Positions 10,969 to 20,394 are shown, numbered from the stretch's first letter. The stretch is 64,000 nucleotides of DNA from Flectonema sp. DT1601 (GCA_964019425.1 OZ025804.1:930001-994000), one strand, 5' to 3'. Notes: generated by a model not told the origin, from the letters alone. Made by a program: numbers and translations.

Positions 10969-13900
10969 TTATTTCCAAAGTCTAAGGTTAGATGTCTGTT
11001 CCATCCACCTTATGATCAACGCGAGTGATGGAAGCCACGCCAAAGTGAAGAGGGCTTCAAGGTTAGGAATTTCGTTGGCAATAATAAGTTCCCGATCGCG
11101 ATCCCACTTGCCGGTCAGTGTTGAGAAGCCCAGGATTTTGAACCTGGCCGAGTCGAGTTTGGGAGATTGACATCCCTGCAGCAGGTGAACCTGTGAGGAC
11201 GGTTCGCCACAAAATGGGCAGTCGATATTTTTGCGCCAGTTCTGAATTAGCGGGTGACATCCTGTCCGGAAGTTCGCTATCCGTATCTCGTCGGCTCTTT
11301 CCATCCCAGGAGGGTATTTAACGGAACGGCCTCCGATGAGGTGTTTGTAGCAGGTGTAGCCACTCACGTTAAGCAGATCCTTTTTGATGCAGCGCTTAAC
11401 ATGTGATGATCGCGAGAAGTAAGTGCCTTTGACTAGCACAGGTCGGATGTTCTTGTTGTGCGCTGCTTCCTTTGCAAGCGCGTCAACTTCATCGTGAAAC
11501 TCGATTCCAATGTGCGAGGGGATGAATTGCAAATGCACTTTCATTTCACACATGCGCAGGTATTCTAGTATCTTGAGGGACTCAGTATTCCTCTGTCTGC
11601 ACCTTCCACCCAGCAGTTCATCCAGAAGGGATTTTGAGTCCGTGAATAGCCTTACAGATCTCATTGAAGGATCTTTGCTAAACACTGTTCTCAGATGTCT
11701 AGCCGCGTTCTTCAGAGCATGTTGTTCAGCCCTGTAGCTGCAGTCAGCTTGATAGAGCCTAGACGCGTAAGCAGATCGAAGGCCGCTACGTGACTTGGCA
11801 ATATGAGCCGCTCCGGCCGCGCCGGAAGCAGAGTAGGAGCCATCGCAGTTGATTAACATGTCGACAGGAGGTAACGTTCCAATGTACGACATGAATTTTT
11901 CTTTGTCCACCGCAGGGTTCGCGGACTTCGGAAATCCGCAGCCGTTGCTAATCCTAAGGTTTGTCGGAGATACCCAGGGTTCCATCGAGTCAGGCTGTAC
12001 AAGGCACTGGCTTTCACGCTGGCTGTCAATGCCAGGAAGGAGGCCAGCCCAGTAGCTTTGGGTTGAGGCGAGTCTGTTGGTACTAGGTATCCAAGTCATG
12101 GCTTTATACCTGTAGTACGCTATCTTGGTTTGCTTTTCGATCTGACGTTTAAAGGGAAGCATGTCCGCTTCCCACAGTAGAAGTTCTCTCGGTGTGCACC
12201 TGCTGCATCCAGTAACCAGCCTGGCAACCTTCCTCAGTTCGAAATCAATACTATCAACGCTGTTGCTTATCAACCAACCAAAGCTATCGAGCGCATAAGA
12301 GATTCTCGCAGTTACGTAAAGGTTCTTGACCATATTTAGCGTTTTGTAGTCAAGATCATACGGTTGAAGGCATTGAAGCAGAGATATTCCCTTTTTCAGT
12401 TCTTCATGAATCTTAGCCACCTGTTTGTGGAAAGTGAGTCTGTCGTCGATGTGAACTCCGAGGTATTTCACTGAGTCCACGATTGGCAACAGAAATGCGG
12501 TTTTAAATCTGGCTTTCACCACCATCACGTTGTTTTCGAGAACAATATTCCGCAACATCACGTTGTCAAGTTCGTCTTGCGTTTTGATCGGAGTTCCATC
12601 AACCTCGAGAATAGTTTCGCCGCTTTGAAGCATGGGTCTAGAAGAGTTTAAGTTGATACTCTTTTCAATGTCACTATAGTCCATTTTGATAACGTTTTCC
12701 ACAACAGATCTGGAAAATAGTAATTCGCGATTGCAGGTGTCGTTGAGAATCGTATCCTTCGTACGGACTTTCATCTTAAGAGCACAGGTCTTTGAGACCG
12801 ACAGGGCCATGTCGTTGTCAGAACACCATTGATCCACTTTATCAAGTATTATTTGAGCATTTGAAAGAGCTTCTTCCATGTTATGTCCAGATACTACACA
12901 TGCTGTATCATCCGCATACAGAGCAGACGTCGTTGTTTCTTTCTCCAGTTCCAAAATCTTGCAGAGGTCATCAACGTAGATAAGATAAAGAAGAGGACCC
13001 AGGATCGATCCCTGTGGAACCCCCTTAGCCAGAGTACGGAATTCACTAAGATAACCATTCGCTTCAACTCTAACCTTCCTGTTTGTAAGAAAGTCTGTGA
13101 TCCATCTGATAATAACATTCGGAACACCCATCTTTACCAATTTTAATAAAAGTATCTTATGGTTGATCCTGTCAAACGCAGCAGTAAAATCAAACGATAA
13201 GAACACCGATCTCTTTCTCTTCATGTGCATCCTTACGACGGCATCTACCAAAACGGTGATCTGTTCGCAGGTATTTCTCCCCCTTCTGAATCCAGCCTGT
13301 AGTGGGCTGAGTGACGAATGTTTAGTGAGCCAGTGCATGAGTCGGTCATACACGAGCCTCTCCGCAAGTTTCCCAACAACCGATGTGAGCGTAATGGGTC
13401 TGAAACTCTTCAGTTCATTTCGAGGTTTTCCAGCCTTGAACATAGGCTTGATTAGTCCCTGTTTCCATTGGTACGGTACTTTTGAAGTCTTCCAGGAAGT
13501 GTTAATAATTCTCAGGAGGTATTCCACTGTTGCCGGAGTGAAGTTTTTGATCATCTCATTGTGAACTCCATCAGGTCCTGCAGCCTTGCGGGTCTTCAGG
13601 TTCTTAATCGCAGCTTTAATTTCAGCCATTGTGAAATCACAGCAAATATCTATTTCATTATCACCTTCTGAGAGTGCGGGGGCCTCTAGCGATAATATTT
13701 CCGATTTCGAGACAAACAGGTCCAAGAATGCTGATGGTAGGTCGCAGTCGGAGATGTTGTTGACACTGATATCTTTACCAGCATCTTGTTGCAGTTCTTT
13801 GATCTTCTTAAACGCGAAGGCAAAGTTGTTACCCTTGTCAAGTTGATCACGTAGGTGGACACCCTTCGATTTGGTAGAATCAGGTGTTGACGTCTTCCAC

Positions 13901-14880
13901 TTTCGTCTCCGTTTCCCTTTGAAAAGGACACGTCGACGAATGAATTTAGCCGCCACTTCATGCAGTATGTTGTTAAAGAGCTTAGCATTCGCAGTTGCAT
14001 CGTTGGAGAGTTTCGATTTTCTAATTCTCTTATCGAGCATATTTCCAAAGCAGTTCCAGTCCGTAGACTTGAAGTCCCACACCACACGTTTCTTAGAACC
14101 TATCGTGGCACGTGTAAGTTGACACATGGGATCCAGTACGGTGTAGAGAGGTCGGTGATCAGATCCATGTTTATTATCTTCTCTAATTACAGAGAATTCT
14201 TCCAGAATCATCGAGTTTTGAAAAAATACTACGTCCGGCGAGGTACCGCCCCCCGGGATATTAGGAAAAGGCCTTGTGATTGACCCCATCTTGTTGGCTA
14301 CCAGTAGATCATTGTGTGCTGCCCATTCATGTAGAGTAGAACCTGCTGGCGTCGATTTTGATGACCACACCGGATGATGGGCATTAAAGTCACCCGCGAC
14401 GATTGCTTTCGTTGAGACTGGAAGATCTGACTTTCTGATCTTGCATCCCGGGGGAGCATAAATATTTAAGATGTCAATCTTTCCACCTATGTTGACCTTT
14501 ACAACTTCAACATCATTTAAGTGAGGCGGAAGTACGATATCAGAACGCTGCTGAGTGTGGCATTTCTTCACCATAGTAATAACCCCACCACCCCGTGTTG
14601 CCCTATCATTCCGATAGGTAAAATAATCCGTGTGTGAGACTACATCTTTTGTCCAAGTTTCTTGCAGGCACAGTACGTCAGGCGCATAGGCATTGAGCAG
14701 CTTGTGTATGTAGGCACCTTTGTTCCCCATCGATCGACAGTTCCAGCTTAGTAGTGATATGAGGGAGTCGTCAGGGCCAGGGTTGCGTTCGACATCGCCT
14801 GCCTGAAGCAGCAGTTCACGAGCCGTATTCTTTTCTGTGAGTGAGTTGGTCGGATTTAAATCATCGTCATCTTCATCTAG
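10969..14880 (-). CDS. LINE ORF2: 2A peptide, endonuclease, reverse transcriptase, RNase H
   Basis: The frame is open for 1303 codons directly after the ORF1 stop, with no Met until 14730, which already lies inside the endonuclease. Order: an acidic leader; a 2A peptide ending DVERNPGP; an AP endonuclease-like domain (ISLLSWNCRSMG, QETW, NIYAPPG, GDFNAHHPVW, GSDHRPL); a reverse transcriptase (FRPITLTSVVGK, AFDRINHKILL, GVPQGSILGPLL, catalytic YADDT); an unusual insert of about 100 residues before the VKYLGVHID thumb motif; an RNase H domain (CDGS, E in AEQHALKNA, FTDSKS, final D in HDEVDALAKEA); and a terminal CPFC...H...C zinc-knuckle-like motif. It copies the element RNA into a nicked genomic target. 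All catalytic residues I can check are present. Confidence 0.85.
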   Translation of the reverse strand, partial: LDEDDDDLNPTNSLTEKNTARELLLQAGDVERNPGPDDSLISLLSWNCRSMGNKGAYIHKLLNAYAPDVLCLQETWTKDVVSHTDYFTYRNDRATRGGGVITMVKKCHTQQRSDIVLPPHLNDVEVVKVNIGGKIDILNIYAPPGCKIRKSDLPVSTKAIVAGDFNAHHPVWSSKSTPAGSTLHEWAAHNDLLVANKMGSITRPFPNIPGGGTSPDVVFFQNSMILEEFSVIREDNKHGSDHRPLYTVLDPMCQLTRATIGSKKRVVWDFKSTDWNCFGNMLDKRIRKSKLSNDATANAKLFNNILHEVAAKFIRRRVLFKGKRRRKWKTSTPDSTKSKGVHLRDQLDKGNNFAFAFKKIKELQQDAGKDISVNNISDCDLPSAFLDLFVSKSEILSLEAPALSEGDNEIDICCDFTMAEIKAAIKNLKTRKAAGPDGVHNEMIKNFTPATVEYLLRIINTSWKTSKVPYQWKQGLIKPMFKAGKPRNELKSFRPITLTSVVGKLAERLVYDRLMHWLTKHSSLSPLQAGFRRGRNTCEQITVLVDAVVRMHMKRKRSVFLSFDFTAAFDRINHKILLLKLVKMGVPNVIIRWITDFLTNRKVRVEANGYLSEFRTLAKGVPQGSILGPLLYLIYVDDLCKILELEKETTTSALYADDTACVVSGHNMEEALSNAQIILDKVDQWCSDNDMALSVSKTCALKMKVRTKDTILNDTCNRELLFSRSVVENVIKMDYSDIEKSINLNSSRPMLQSGETILEVDGTPIKTQDELDNVMLRNIVLENNVMVVKARFKTAFLLPIVDSVKYLGVHIDDRLTFHKQVAKIHEELKKGISLLQCLQPYDLDYKTLNMVKNLYVTARISYALDSFGWLISNSVDSIDFELRKVARLVTGCSRCTPRELLLWEADMLPFKRQIEKQTKIAYYRYKAMTWIPSTNRLASTQSYWAGLLPGIDSQRESQCLVQPDSMEPWVSPTNLRISNGCGFPKSANPAVDKEKFMSYIGTLPPVDMLINCDGSYSASGAAGAAHIAKSRSGLRSAYASRLYQADCSYRAEQHALKNAARHLRTVFSKDPSMRSVRLFTDSKSLLDELLGGRCRQRNTESLKILEYLRMCEMKVHLQFIPSHIGIEFHDEVDALAKEAAHNKNIRPVLVKGTYFSRSSHVKRCIKKDLLNVSGYTCYKHLIGGRSVKYPPGMERADEIRIANFRTGCHPLIQNWRKNIDCPFCGEPSSQVHLLQGCQSPKLDSARFKILGFSTLTGKWDRDRELIIANEIPNLEALFTLAWLPSLALIIRWMEQTSNLRLWK
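14773..14799 (-). other. 2A ribosome-skipping peptide in the LINE
   Basis: The reading frame of ORF2 encodes GDVERNPGP after a Leu-rich run, which matches the 2A consensus D-V/I-E-x-N-P-G-P. In known 2A peptides the ribosome fails to join the final G and P, giving two separate proteins. Here it would free the endonuclease/RT protein, which starts 14 residues before its first Met, from whatever was translated upstream. Confidence 0.9.
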
Positions 14881-14883
14881 TCA
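14877..14883 (-). promoter_or_regulatory. UGA-CUAG stop context between LINE ORF1 and ORF2
   Basis: ORF1 ends in TGA followed at once by CTAG, and ORF2 continues in exactly the same frame. UGA followed by CUAG is an established stop-codon read-through context in animals and viruses. With no usable Met between this stop and the 2A peptide, read-through is the simplest route to ORF2 translation. Non-AUG or internal initiation are alternatives. Confidence 0.65.
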
Positions 14884-16174
14884 GTTGAGGTCAAAATCCG
14901 AGTCATCATCTTCCATTTCAACATCGCCGTTCTTATCACCTTCTTGTTTAACAGCAGATTCAGTGGGTGGTGGAGCTGATGCTGGTGTGGGTGCTGGCGC
15001 TGGTGTCGGTGCTGCTGCCGTCTGATGTGGTAGCTGAGTTGGTTGTTGTGGTTGAGGAGCTGTCTTCTGTCTCTTCAGGGTTCCTGTCAGTTTTTGAGCC
15101 GCGTCGCCTGGGTTGTAGGTTGGGCCTAGCGGTTTTCTGTCACTTTTCTTAACTTCCTTGTTTATCACAAGGTACTCATTGGTGCCTATGCTCACGAAGT
15201 TGGGAGGCTGCGTGTTTGAAATCGCCACAATCGTAGTGCTTCCACCTTTGTTAAACGATGCGACCACTGTGTGCTCCCAGTTGTGAGAGGACTTCATAAA
15301 GTCGCTGATCTGCGCTGTTGAGAATTTCCGTATCGCCATTGATTTTATAATGTACCTGTCACCGGAAGGCAGTGCAGGTTTGAGTGACGCGCTTAACTTA
15401 ATACGCACTTCAGTGTTGCAGTCGGGATGAACTCGGAGTCCATAACAGGTTTTGAACTTACACAGGTAGAATTTACCTTCGAAACCTTCCAGTATTGATG
15501 TCTTGGACTTTGCTGCCAAGAATCCAAGATCGTTATTGAATTGAAGAGTTGGCCAGACATCGCTTCCATTTGACCAGCTCGGGTTTCTGACAAATACATT
15601 CTTAGGTTTGTCGGTCTCCGGGTCGTTATTGTTAAACTCCAGAATCTTGTGTACTTGGTTTCTGGGAATTCTAATAGCCATTGAGGAATGTGAATCATTT
15701 CGTTTGTAACTGAAAGGGGCTGCATTAATCTTTTTCTTTTTTAGCAGTTCCTTTGTTTTGATCGTTAGATCTTTTTCACTTGATTTGCCCCAATCCTGAA
15801 CAAACAAGACGGGGTCGGGTGTCGGATGTTGAATTTCGGATGTGGCTTTGGAAAAATCTTCACCACAGATATGCGTGTAGAAGACTCGTCTGATTTCGCA
15901 GACACCACCCTTTTTGATCACCGGTATGGCGACAGGCACCGTGCTTTTGGTTAGCGGTACTTTGCTGATTGCAGCCCATCGACCACTCTTCTTTGTCTGA
16001 CGGAGAGCTTCCCAGTCCTGTTTAGAGCGTACTAAAACAAGACCCGATGCGAGATTGTTGGTAGCATTCGCTGCTACGTCGTAGTTGATTGTAGACACAG
16101 TGCCCGCCCACGCGCCGTGTACATGCCATTCCGGGTAGCTTGCTTTAGCATTCCCCTTTGTGGTTTGTTTGGGG
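14881..16174 (-). CDS. LINE ORF1 protein
   Basis: The frame is open from the 5' junction of the element to a TGA at 14883-14881, about 430 codons. I see no gag-type zinc knuckle and no classical coiled coil. The middle is a mixed alpha/beta-like region with several aromatic residues. The last 80 residues are Pro/Ala/Gln-rich and end in a very acidic tail (EMEDDDSDFDLN). By position it should be the RNA-binding ORF1 protein of the particle. The first in-frame Met falls about 170 residues in, so the original start was probably lost by 5' truncation, or translation starts at a non-AUG codon. Confidence 0.7.
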
Positions 16175-16258
16175 CAAATGAGGGGCGGGCTTGAACCCAG
16201 GCCGACCACGTGAAGCTGTATTGCGCTGTTAGGCGCGGCACCACTAGACCACCCACCC
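16175..16258 (-). repeat. tRNA-like unit 3
   Basis: Near-identical twin of the unit at 10376-10463, now cut off from it by the LINE. On the minus strand it has TGGTCTAGTGG (A box) and GGTTCAAGCCC (B box). It ends about 100 bases from the true tRNA-Ala gene, which is on the opposite strand. Confidence 0.6.
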
Positions 16259-16353
16259 TCCAGGAAAGGAACAAAAACAAGAGTTTGTGCCTCACCTGAA
16301 AAGGCCGAGATCAGTAGACTACAGAAGAGGTAACGAGGGCTTTTTTTATTATC

Positions 16354-16425
16354 GGGGGATTAGCTCAGTGGTAGAGCGCCCGTTCTGCATACGGGAGGTC
16401 GAGGGTTCGAACCCCTCATTCTCCA
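16354..16425 (+). tRNA. tRNA-Ala (anticodon UGC)
   Basis: The 72-base sequence folds into a full cloverleaf: acceptor GGGGGAT/ATTCTCC, D stem GCTC/GAGC, anticodon stem CCCGT/ACGGG, variable loop AGGTC, T stem GAGGG/CCCTC with loop TTCGAAC, and discriminator A. The G3:U70 pair, the alanine identity element, is present. The loop TCTGCAT gives anticodon UGC but has C instead of the nearly universal U at position 33. There is no intron. A run of T immediately after the gene fits Pol III termination. It is the only plus-strand gene I can support. Confidence 0.93.
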
Positions 16426-16429
16426 TTTT

Positions 16430-16734
16430 TTTCGGTTATGTTTTTTTTGCAACCTGGTTCGCAGTCAATGTGTGAAAAATACTGGGCCGGAATTGAGTTT
16501 TTTATGGCGCATTTTTTCCGGGTGAAAATGAGGAGTAAAACTAATACCTGAATACGCATTTTAACTTTCACTTTGCACCTGATTTCATTCCCGCTGCGAT
16601 CAAGAAACTCTGATATTTTTGTGTGGTGAAAAATCCGAATAATGGAACTGGTGATGTCTAATCGGCCCTACCTGGGTGCTAAAATGATCTGTATATGGCA
16701 TCAGGCTCGGCCGCTGAAGAACTTTTTATCGAAG
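16430..16734. other. Short intergenic stretch, nothing recognised
   Basis: Between the tRNA terminator and repeat A I see no open frame with coding character, no hairpin of note and no similarity to other parts of the window. Confidence 0.5.
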
Positions 16735-16856
16735 ACATGTTTTACAAGCGAAAGAGAATTGTGGCAGGTAACGTTAACACCCTTTATAGGCTTGTTTCCG
16801 GTTGCGCACAAACAAAAACAAAGTGAGAATTATTTAGTGAGGTGCCGATTCTTTTT
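16735..16856 (-). repeat. Dispersed repeat A, inverted copy overlapping a gene end
   Basis: The reverse complement reads AAAGAATCGGCACCTCACTA, then GTTTGTGCGCAACCGG and TGCCACAATTCTCTTTCGC, matching the other copies block by block. Its first 27 bases supply the last codons and the stop of the Cys-rich gene that ends at 16830. Confidence 0.6.
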
Positions 16857-17399
16857 ATTATTAGGATTAGCTCTTTTAGCAACTTTTACTGCTGGCTTTC
16901 GTCGTTTTCCTACCGACAATGAACCGATAATAGAACTAGAACTAGAACTAGATTGACTAACAGAGCAAGAGCCAGTAGAAGACTCACCAGAATCTGAGGT
17001 GGGTTCAGTTGGATTGATCGGCTCTGCAGGGATGCTGACAGATGTGTAACGCGGATCACTAGTCAGCCTTTTTGCTCGCTGGTAGCAAGCGTTGCAGATT
17101 GAGCGCAGAGGAGCATACGCCGGGGATTTCAATACTACCGTAAAGTCACGGCAGGGTGGCTTAAGAAGCTTGTTGAACTTCGGGTTCCGTCTTTTCGCGT
17201 TAGTGTGCGAGGTGCAGTTGTAGTTGTCTGAGGAGCACGCCTTGTCGGTTCTTGTATTCCCGAAGTGCTTGTATTTCCGGAGGCATGCGATGCAGATGTT
17301 GCCTTTTCTCCCACTCCGATTTAGCGTCCTCATTACAGGTTCTGGTAAATTAGCGACGACATACTCAGCTGGCATTTCGTGGCACGTGTGACACTTCAT
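16830..17399 (-). CDS. Cys-rich, putative zinc-binding protein with Ser-rich basic tail
   Basis: The predicted protein has 189 residues. The N-terminus has CHTC, then about 35 residues later CIAC; further on come two single cysteines and CNACYQRAKR, which resembles the second half of a GATA-type finger. The spacing suggests two zinc-binding treble-clef-like units, but I cannot assign a family. The second half has a Ser/Thr/Pro-rich linker with a run of serines and a Lys/Arg-rich end, which would suit a nuclear or nucleic-acid-binding protein. The start at 17399 was chosen because the frame further up has no ATG and a CCCTTCAG acceptor lies about 20 bases upstream. The last nine residues come from repeat A. 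Confidence 0.55.
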   Translation of the reverse strand: MKCHTCHEMPAEYVVANLPEPVMRTLNRSGRKGNICIACLRKYKHFGNTRTDKACSSDNYNCTSHTNAKRRNPKFNKLLKPPCRDFTVVLKSPAYAPLRSICNACYQRAKRLTSDPRYTSVSIPAEPINPTEPTSDSGESSTGSCSVSQSSSSSSSIIGSLSVGKRRKPAVKVAKRANPNNKKNRHLTK

Positions 17400-17702
17400 T
17401 GTGACGTTTAAGCTGGTGCTGAAGGGAATAATAAGTGTAGTGACGAGAAAAAATGCCCATCTCTGATGCACTTACCTTTTTTTTCCAGCAAAAAAATTAA
17501 ATGCAGCAACAGGATTAACTTTTCCTTGTCGGCAGTGACATTCTCTTAGTACCAGCAACGCACCTGTCAGGTTCCAACGGTCAGTAAAAAAAGTGGGGAA
17601 CCTTTCCACCTCGTATTTTTTGACCAACGGCTGCTAGCAGCAAAACTGGTTTTCGCGGCTGGTTATTTTTCCCCACAAGAATATTTCCCTTTACAGTAAT
17701 AC

Positions 17703-17822
17703 AAAAGAATCGGCAAACTTCACTTTTTTACTTACTTACTCACACTTTTATTTTGTTTTGTGCGCAACGTAGGTAGAAAATCCTAATAAACTTTCTACCA
17801 AACAATGGGTTTGTAGATACAA
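17703..17822 (+). repeat. Dispersed repeat A, copy at 17.7 kb
   Basis: Starts with AAAAGAATCGGCAAACTTC and shares GTGCGCAAC, GGTAGAAAATCCTAAT and AACAATGGGTTTGTAGATAC with the copy at 5.6 kb. It lacks the GCCACAATTCTC block of the longer copies. No poly(A) end remains. Confidence 0.55.
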
Positions 17823-18400
17823 AAATAAAATAAAATGAAGAACACTGGTTAGATATTAATTTTGTTCTTTCCTCAAGTGGTGTGTTATCCAGAAATTCAG
17901 TTAGAAAACCTGAGGGGGTAATTTGATAGGTTGCACATCGGGTTAAGACATTTAATTGGCAAAGTCCAGAGCGGGGAATGAAAAGAAAACAATCATCCGT
18001 CCCTCTATGCTTTACGCGAACATCAGAATTGACCTTCATGGTTAAGGGTACCCCAGTGTTTCTACCTATTTTCATTTTGTTTCTTCAATAAAGAAACAAA
18101 ATGACGTAAGACAGTTAGATTCACATTATTTGAATTATACGAATTACAATAATATTTTCTGATTCTTAAATTACATTCTGTTCTTTATTTTTGTTTCATT
18201 AGATAAGTACCTTCTTTCGAGTTATCGCTCACGGCTCTATTTTTACACGAAGAGAACAAACAATTTAGAGATTGGCATTGGTACTCACTAGATAAATAAA
18301 AGAGAAGATTGTTTCTTTGAAATTATTCTGCACTTGTTGCATATATAAAAACATACCTAGTTTGAAGGAAAATCTCCTACTTCAGTCGCACTTTGAGAAT
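17823..18400. other. AT-rich spacer, no gene seen
   Basis: The only sizeable minus-strand frame here (17740-18075) shows no recognisable domain or start signal and partly overlaps repeat A. I treat the stretch as non-coding. Confidence 0.45.
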
Positions 18401-18404
18401 ACTA

Positions 18405-18868
18405 ATTCATGATTACACTGCTTCGGGGAGCTGAACAGACCCATGGATAAACAGGAATCTTAGTCACACTTCTAAGACTTGAAAGGTCAAGAGCAGTGAG
18501 TTGTGAGCAACAGTTGTACTCTTTTTGTTCATGTATCCTGTTGGTCATGTCTGCTTTGCTTGGTTTCATCTGCTTCTGCACGGTCGGAATTCAAGACTGC
18601 TGCTGGTTTAGAGCAGTGGGTCTAATTAGTTGATAATAATTTGTTGAATGTGTGTTCCCATTATTTATTATCATCATCATCGTTCTTCCCTCAGTTCCTC
18701 TGCGAAGTCGCGGAGTGGTATGAGTAACAAGAAAATACGTTCAATAGTCGTTACACTACTAAGACACTGAGTCGAACAGGAAGACAAGAAATAATCTCCA
18801 ATAGTGGCGACGGTAATAAGGCCTGAAAGGTCAACAGCATACCAAATAACCGAAACAACTTCTACGTA
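18405..18868 (-). pseudogene. Relic of a ubiquitin-like/LRR gene of the 32-56 kb array type
   Basis: On the minus strand, text at 18419-18520 matches the C-terminal end of the LRR genes at 34.1 and 46.0 kb (the GAACAGAC and CTAAGACTTGAAAGGTCAA blocks). Text at 18690-18830 encodes LRR units such as VDLSGLITVATIGDYFL. The bases just before the LINE fragment match the segment after the ubiquitin-like domain. The middle of the gene is missing and the frame is interrupted. It lies 13 kb from the array, so it is either an old outlier or a remnant of a formerly larger array. Confidence 0.65.
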
Positions 18869-19965
18869 TGCACTGAGACAACACCGAAGGTGATGTGCAG
18901 TTACCCAACCAAGAGATGAGTGATAAAATAAAATACTAAATATTGATAAAACACTTAAATGGCGACTACGTGTCACCTACACAATTCCAAAGTCTCAGGT
19001 TGGATGCTTGTTCCATCCACCTGATCAACATCGCTACTGAAGGAAGCCAGCTGGTGGCAAAGATTGAGCCAAGACTGGCAGGAATGCCGTTGAGGAGGAT
19101 TAGATCACTTGATCGGTCCCATTTGCCTGTCAATGTAGAAAAGCCAAGGATTTCATATCTGGCTGCATCGAGTTTCTGCGATTGACAGCCTACGAGTAGG
19201 TGGAGCTGGTTGGATGGAGCGCTTTGGCAGAATGGACATTTGATGGCTTTCCGACAGTTTTGCATCAGTGGATGACACCCCGTTCTGAAATTCGCAATTC
19301 TAATTTCATCGCTCCTTTTCATGCCGGGAGGATATTTTATTGCGGAACCTTTGGTGATGTTCTTGTAGCATGTGTATCCAATTCTGTTCCGAATGTCCTT
19401 TATGATCCCCCTCCTCACTCGAGATTTGTGATAGAAGAAGGATCCTCGGATTGGGATTTGAGGGAGGTATCTGTTGTGAGCCGACTTCTTAGCAAGTTCA
19501 TCAACTTCGTCGTGTGCTTCAATCCCCATGTGAGAAGGGATGAATTGAAGATGTACTTTCATACCGCAGTTCCGTAGGTTTTCAAGGATGCCAAGGGATC
19601 TGGTGTTTCTCTGTTTACACCTGCCACCCTTCAACTCGTCCAACAATGATTTTGAGTCGGTATAGATTCTGACTGACTTAGTTAGCCCGTCTTTCTGTAC
19701 CTTCCAGTTTAAATAGTTTGCCGCATTTTTCAAGGCATGTTGCTCAGTTCTGTAGCTGCAATCCGCACGCACACTATCTGGTCGCGTGAGCACGTTTCTT
19801 TCCGTCTCGTGACTTAGCAATGAGAGCGCCTGACGCACTCGAAGAGTATGAACCGTCACAGTTGATCACCATGTCCACCGAAGGAAGTGTCGCGTTGTAG
19901 GTAAGGAATTTCTCCCTGTCCACTGCGGGATCAGGAGATTTTGTAAAACCGCAGCTGTTGCTGAA
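18869..19965 (-). mobile_element. 5'-truncated LINE fragment (RNase H end), second subfamily
   Basis: The sequence runs parallel to the 3' 1.1 kb of the LINE at 10.5-16.2 kb. It encodes the RNase H domain (TEQHALKNA, YTDSKSLLDEL, HDEVDELAKKSAH) and the terminal CPFC...H...C motif, followed by a similar 3' untranslated end (GACAACACCGAAGGTGATGTG). Protein identity by eye is roughly 65-70%, so it is a different subfamily or an older insertion. It is truncated at its 5' side near 19965, inside the domain before RNase H. It sits in the LRR relic. Confidence 0.75.
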
Positions 19966-20394
19966 ACACGTCGCTCAATCACCTAGGATATAATGCAGGT
20001 TTTTGAGTGATCTTGAATGTTTGAGTACCTGCCAAATTACTATTTGGTTAATGGATTGACCGGACCTTAATCTGACCACTCCTCACATATTTGATATCTG
20101 TTAGAGAAACTACTAACTGATATAGTGATGGCGACTGCAAGTCAGCAAAACACCATTTCGAGGAGTGCTCTTCTGCGCGATGGTTAGTTCATTAAAATTA
20201 ATTATTCATTTTCCTGTTTTAAAAAAAAAACAGGAAGAAAAATAATAAATAACCATCGAAAAACAAAGTTCTACTTATCTATAACACGAATGCTATTATC
20301 TAACTTTACAACAACTTGAAGTAATCAAGTCATCTAAATTAATGCTTCGATGGTAATATTAACAAACATACAAAAAGAAGGTAGCCTATCTAAT

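Larger units (their letters stand above)
10464..16189 (-). mobile_element. Non-LTR retrotransposon (LINE), ingi/L1Tc-like, with target duplications
   Basis: The element body is about 10479-16174, flanked by CAAATGAGGGGCGGG at 10464-10478 and again at 16175-16189. On its own strand it ends in 15 A residues (T-run at 10481-10495). It carries ORF1, a UGA stop, a 2A peptide, then an AP-type endonuclease, reverse transcriptase, RNase H and a terminal CCHC motif. The set endonuclease-RT-RNase H plus 2A is known from the trypanosome ingi/L1Tc group. ORF1 is open right up to the 5' junction and has no early Met, so this copy is probably slightly 5'-truncated. Both long frames are otherwise intact, so the insertion looks young. 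Confidence 0.85.
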
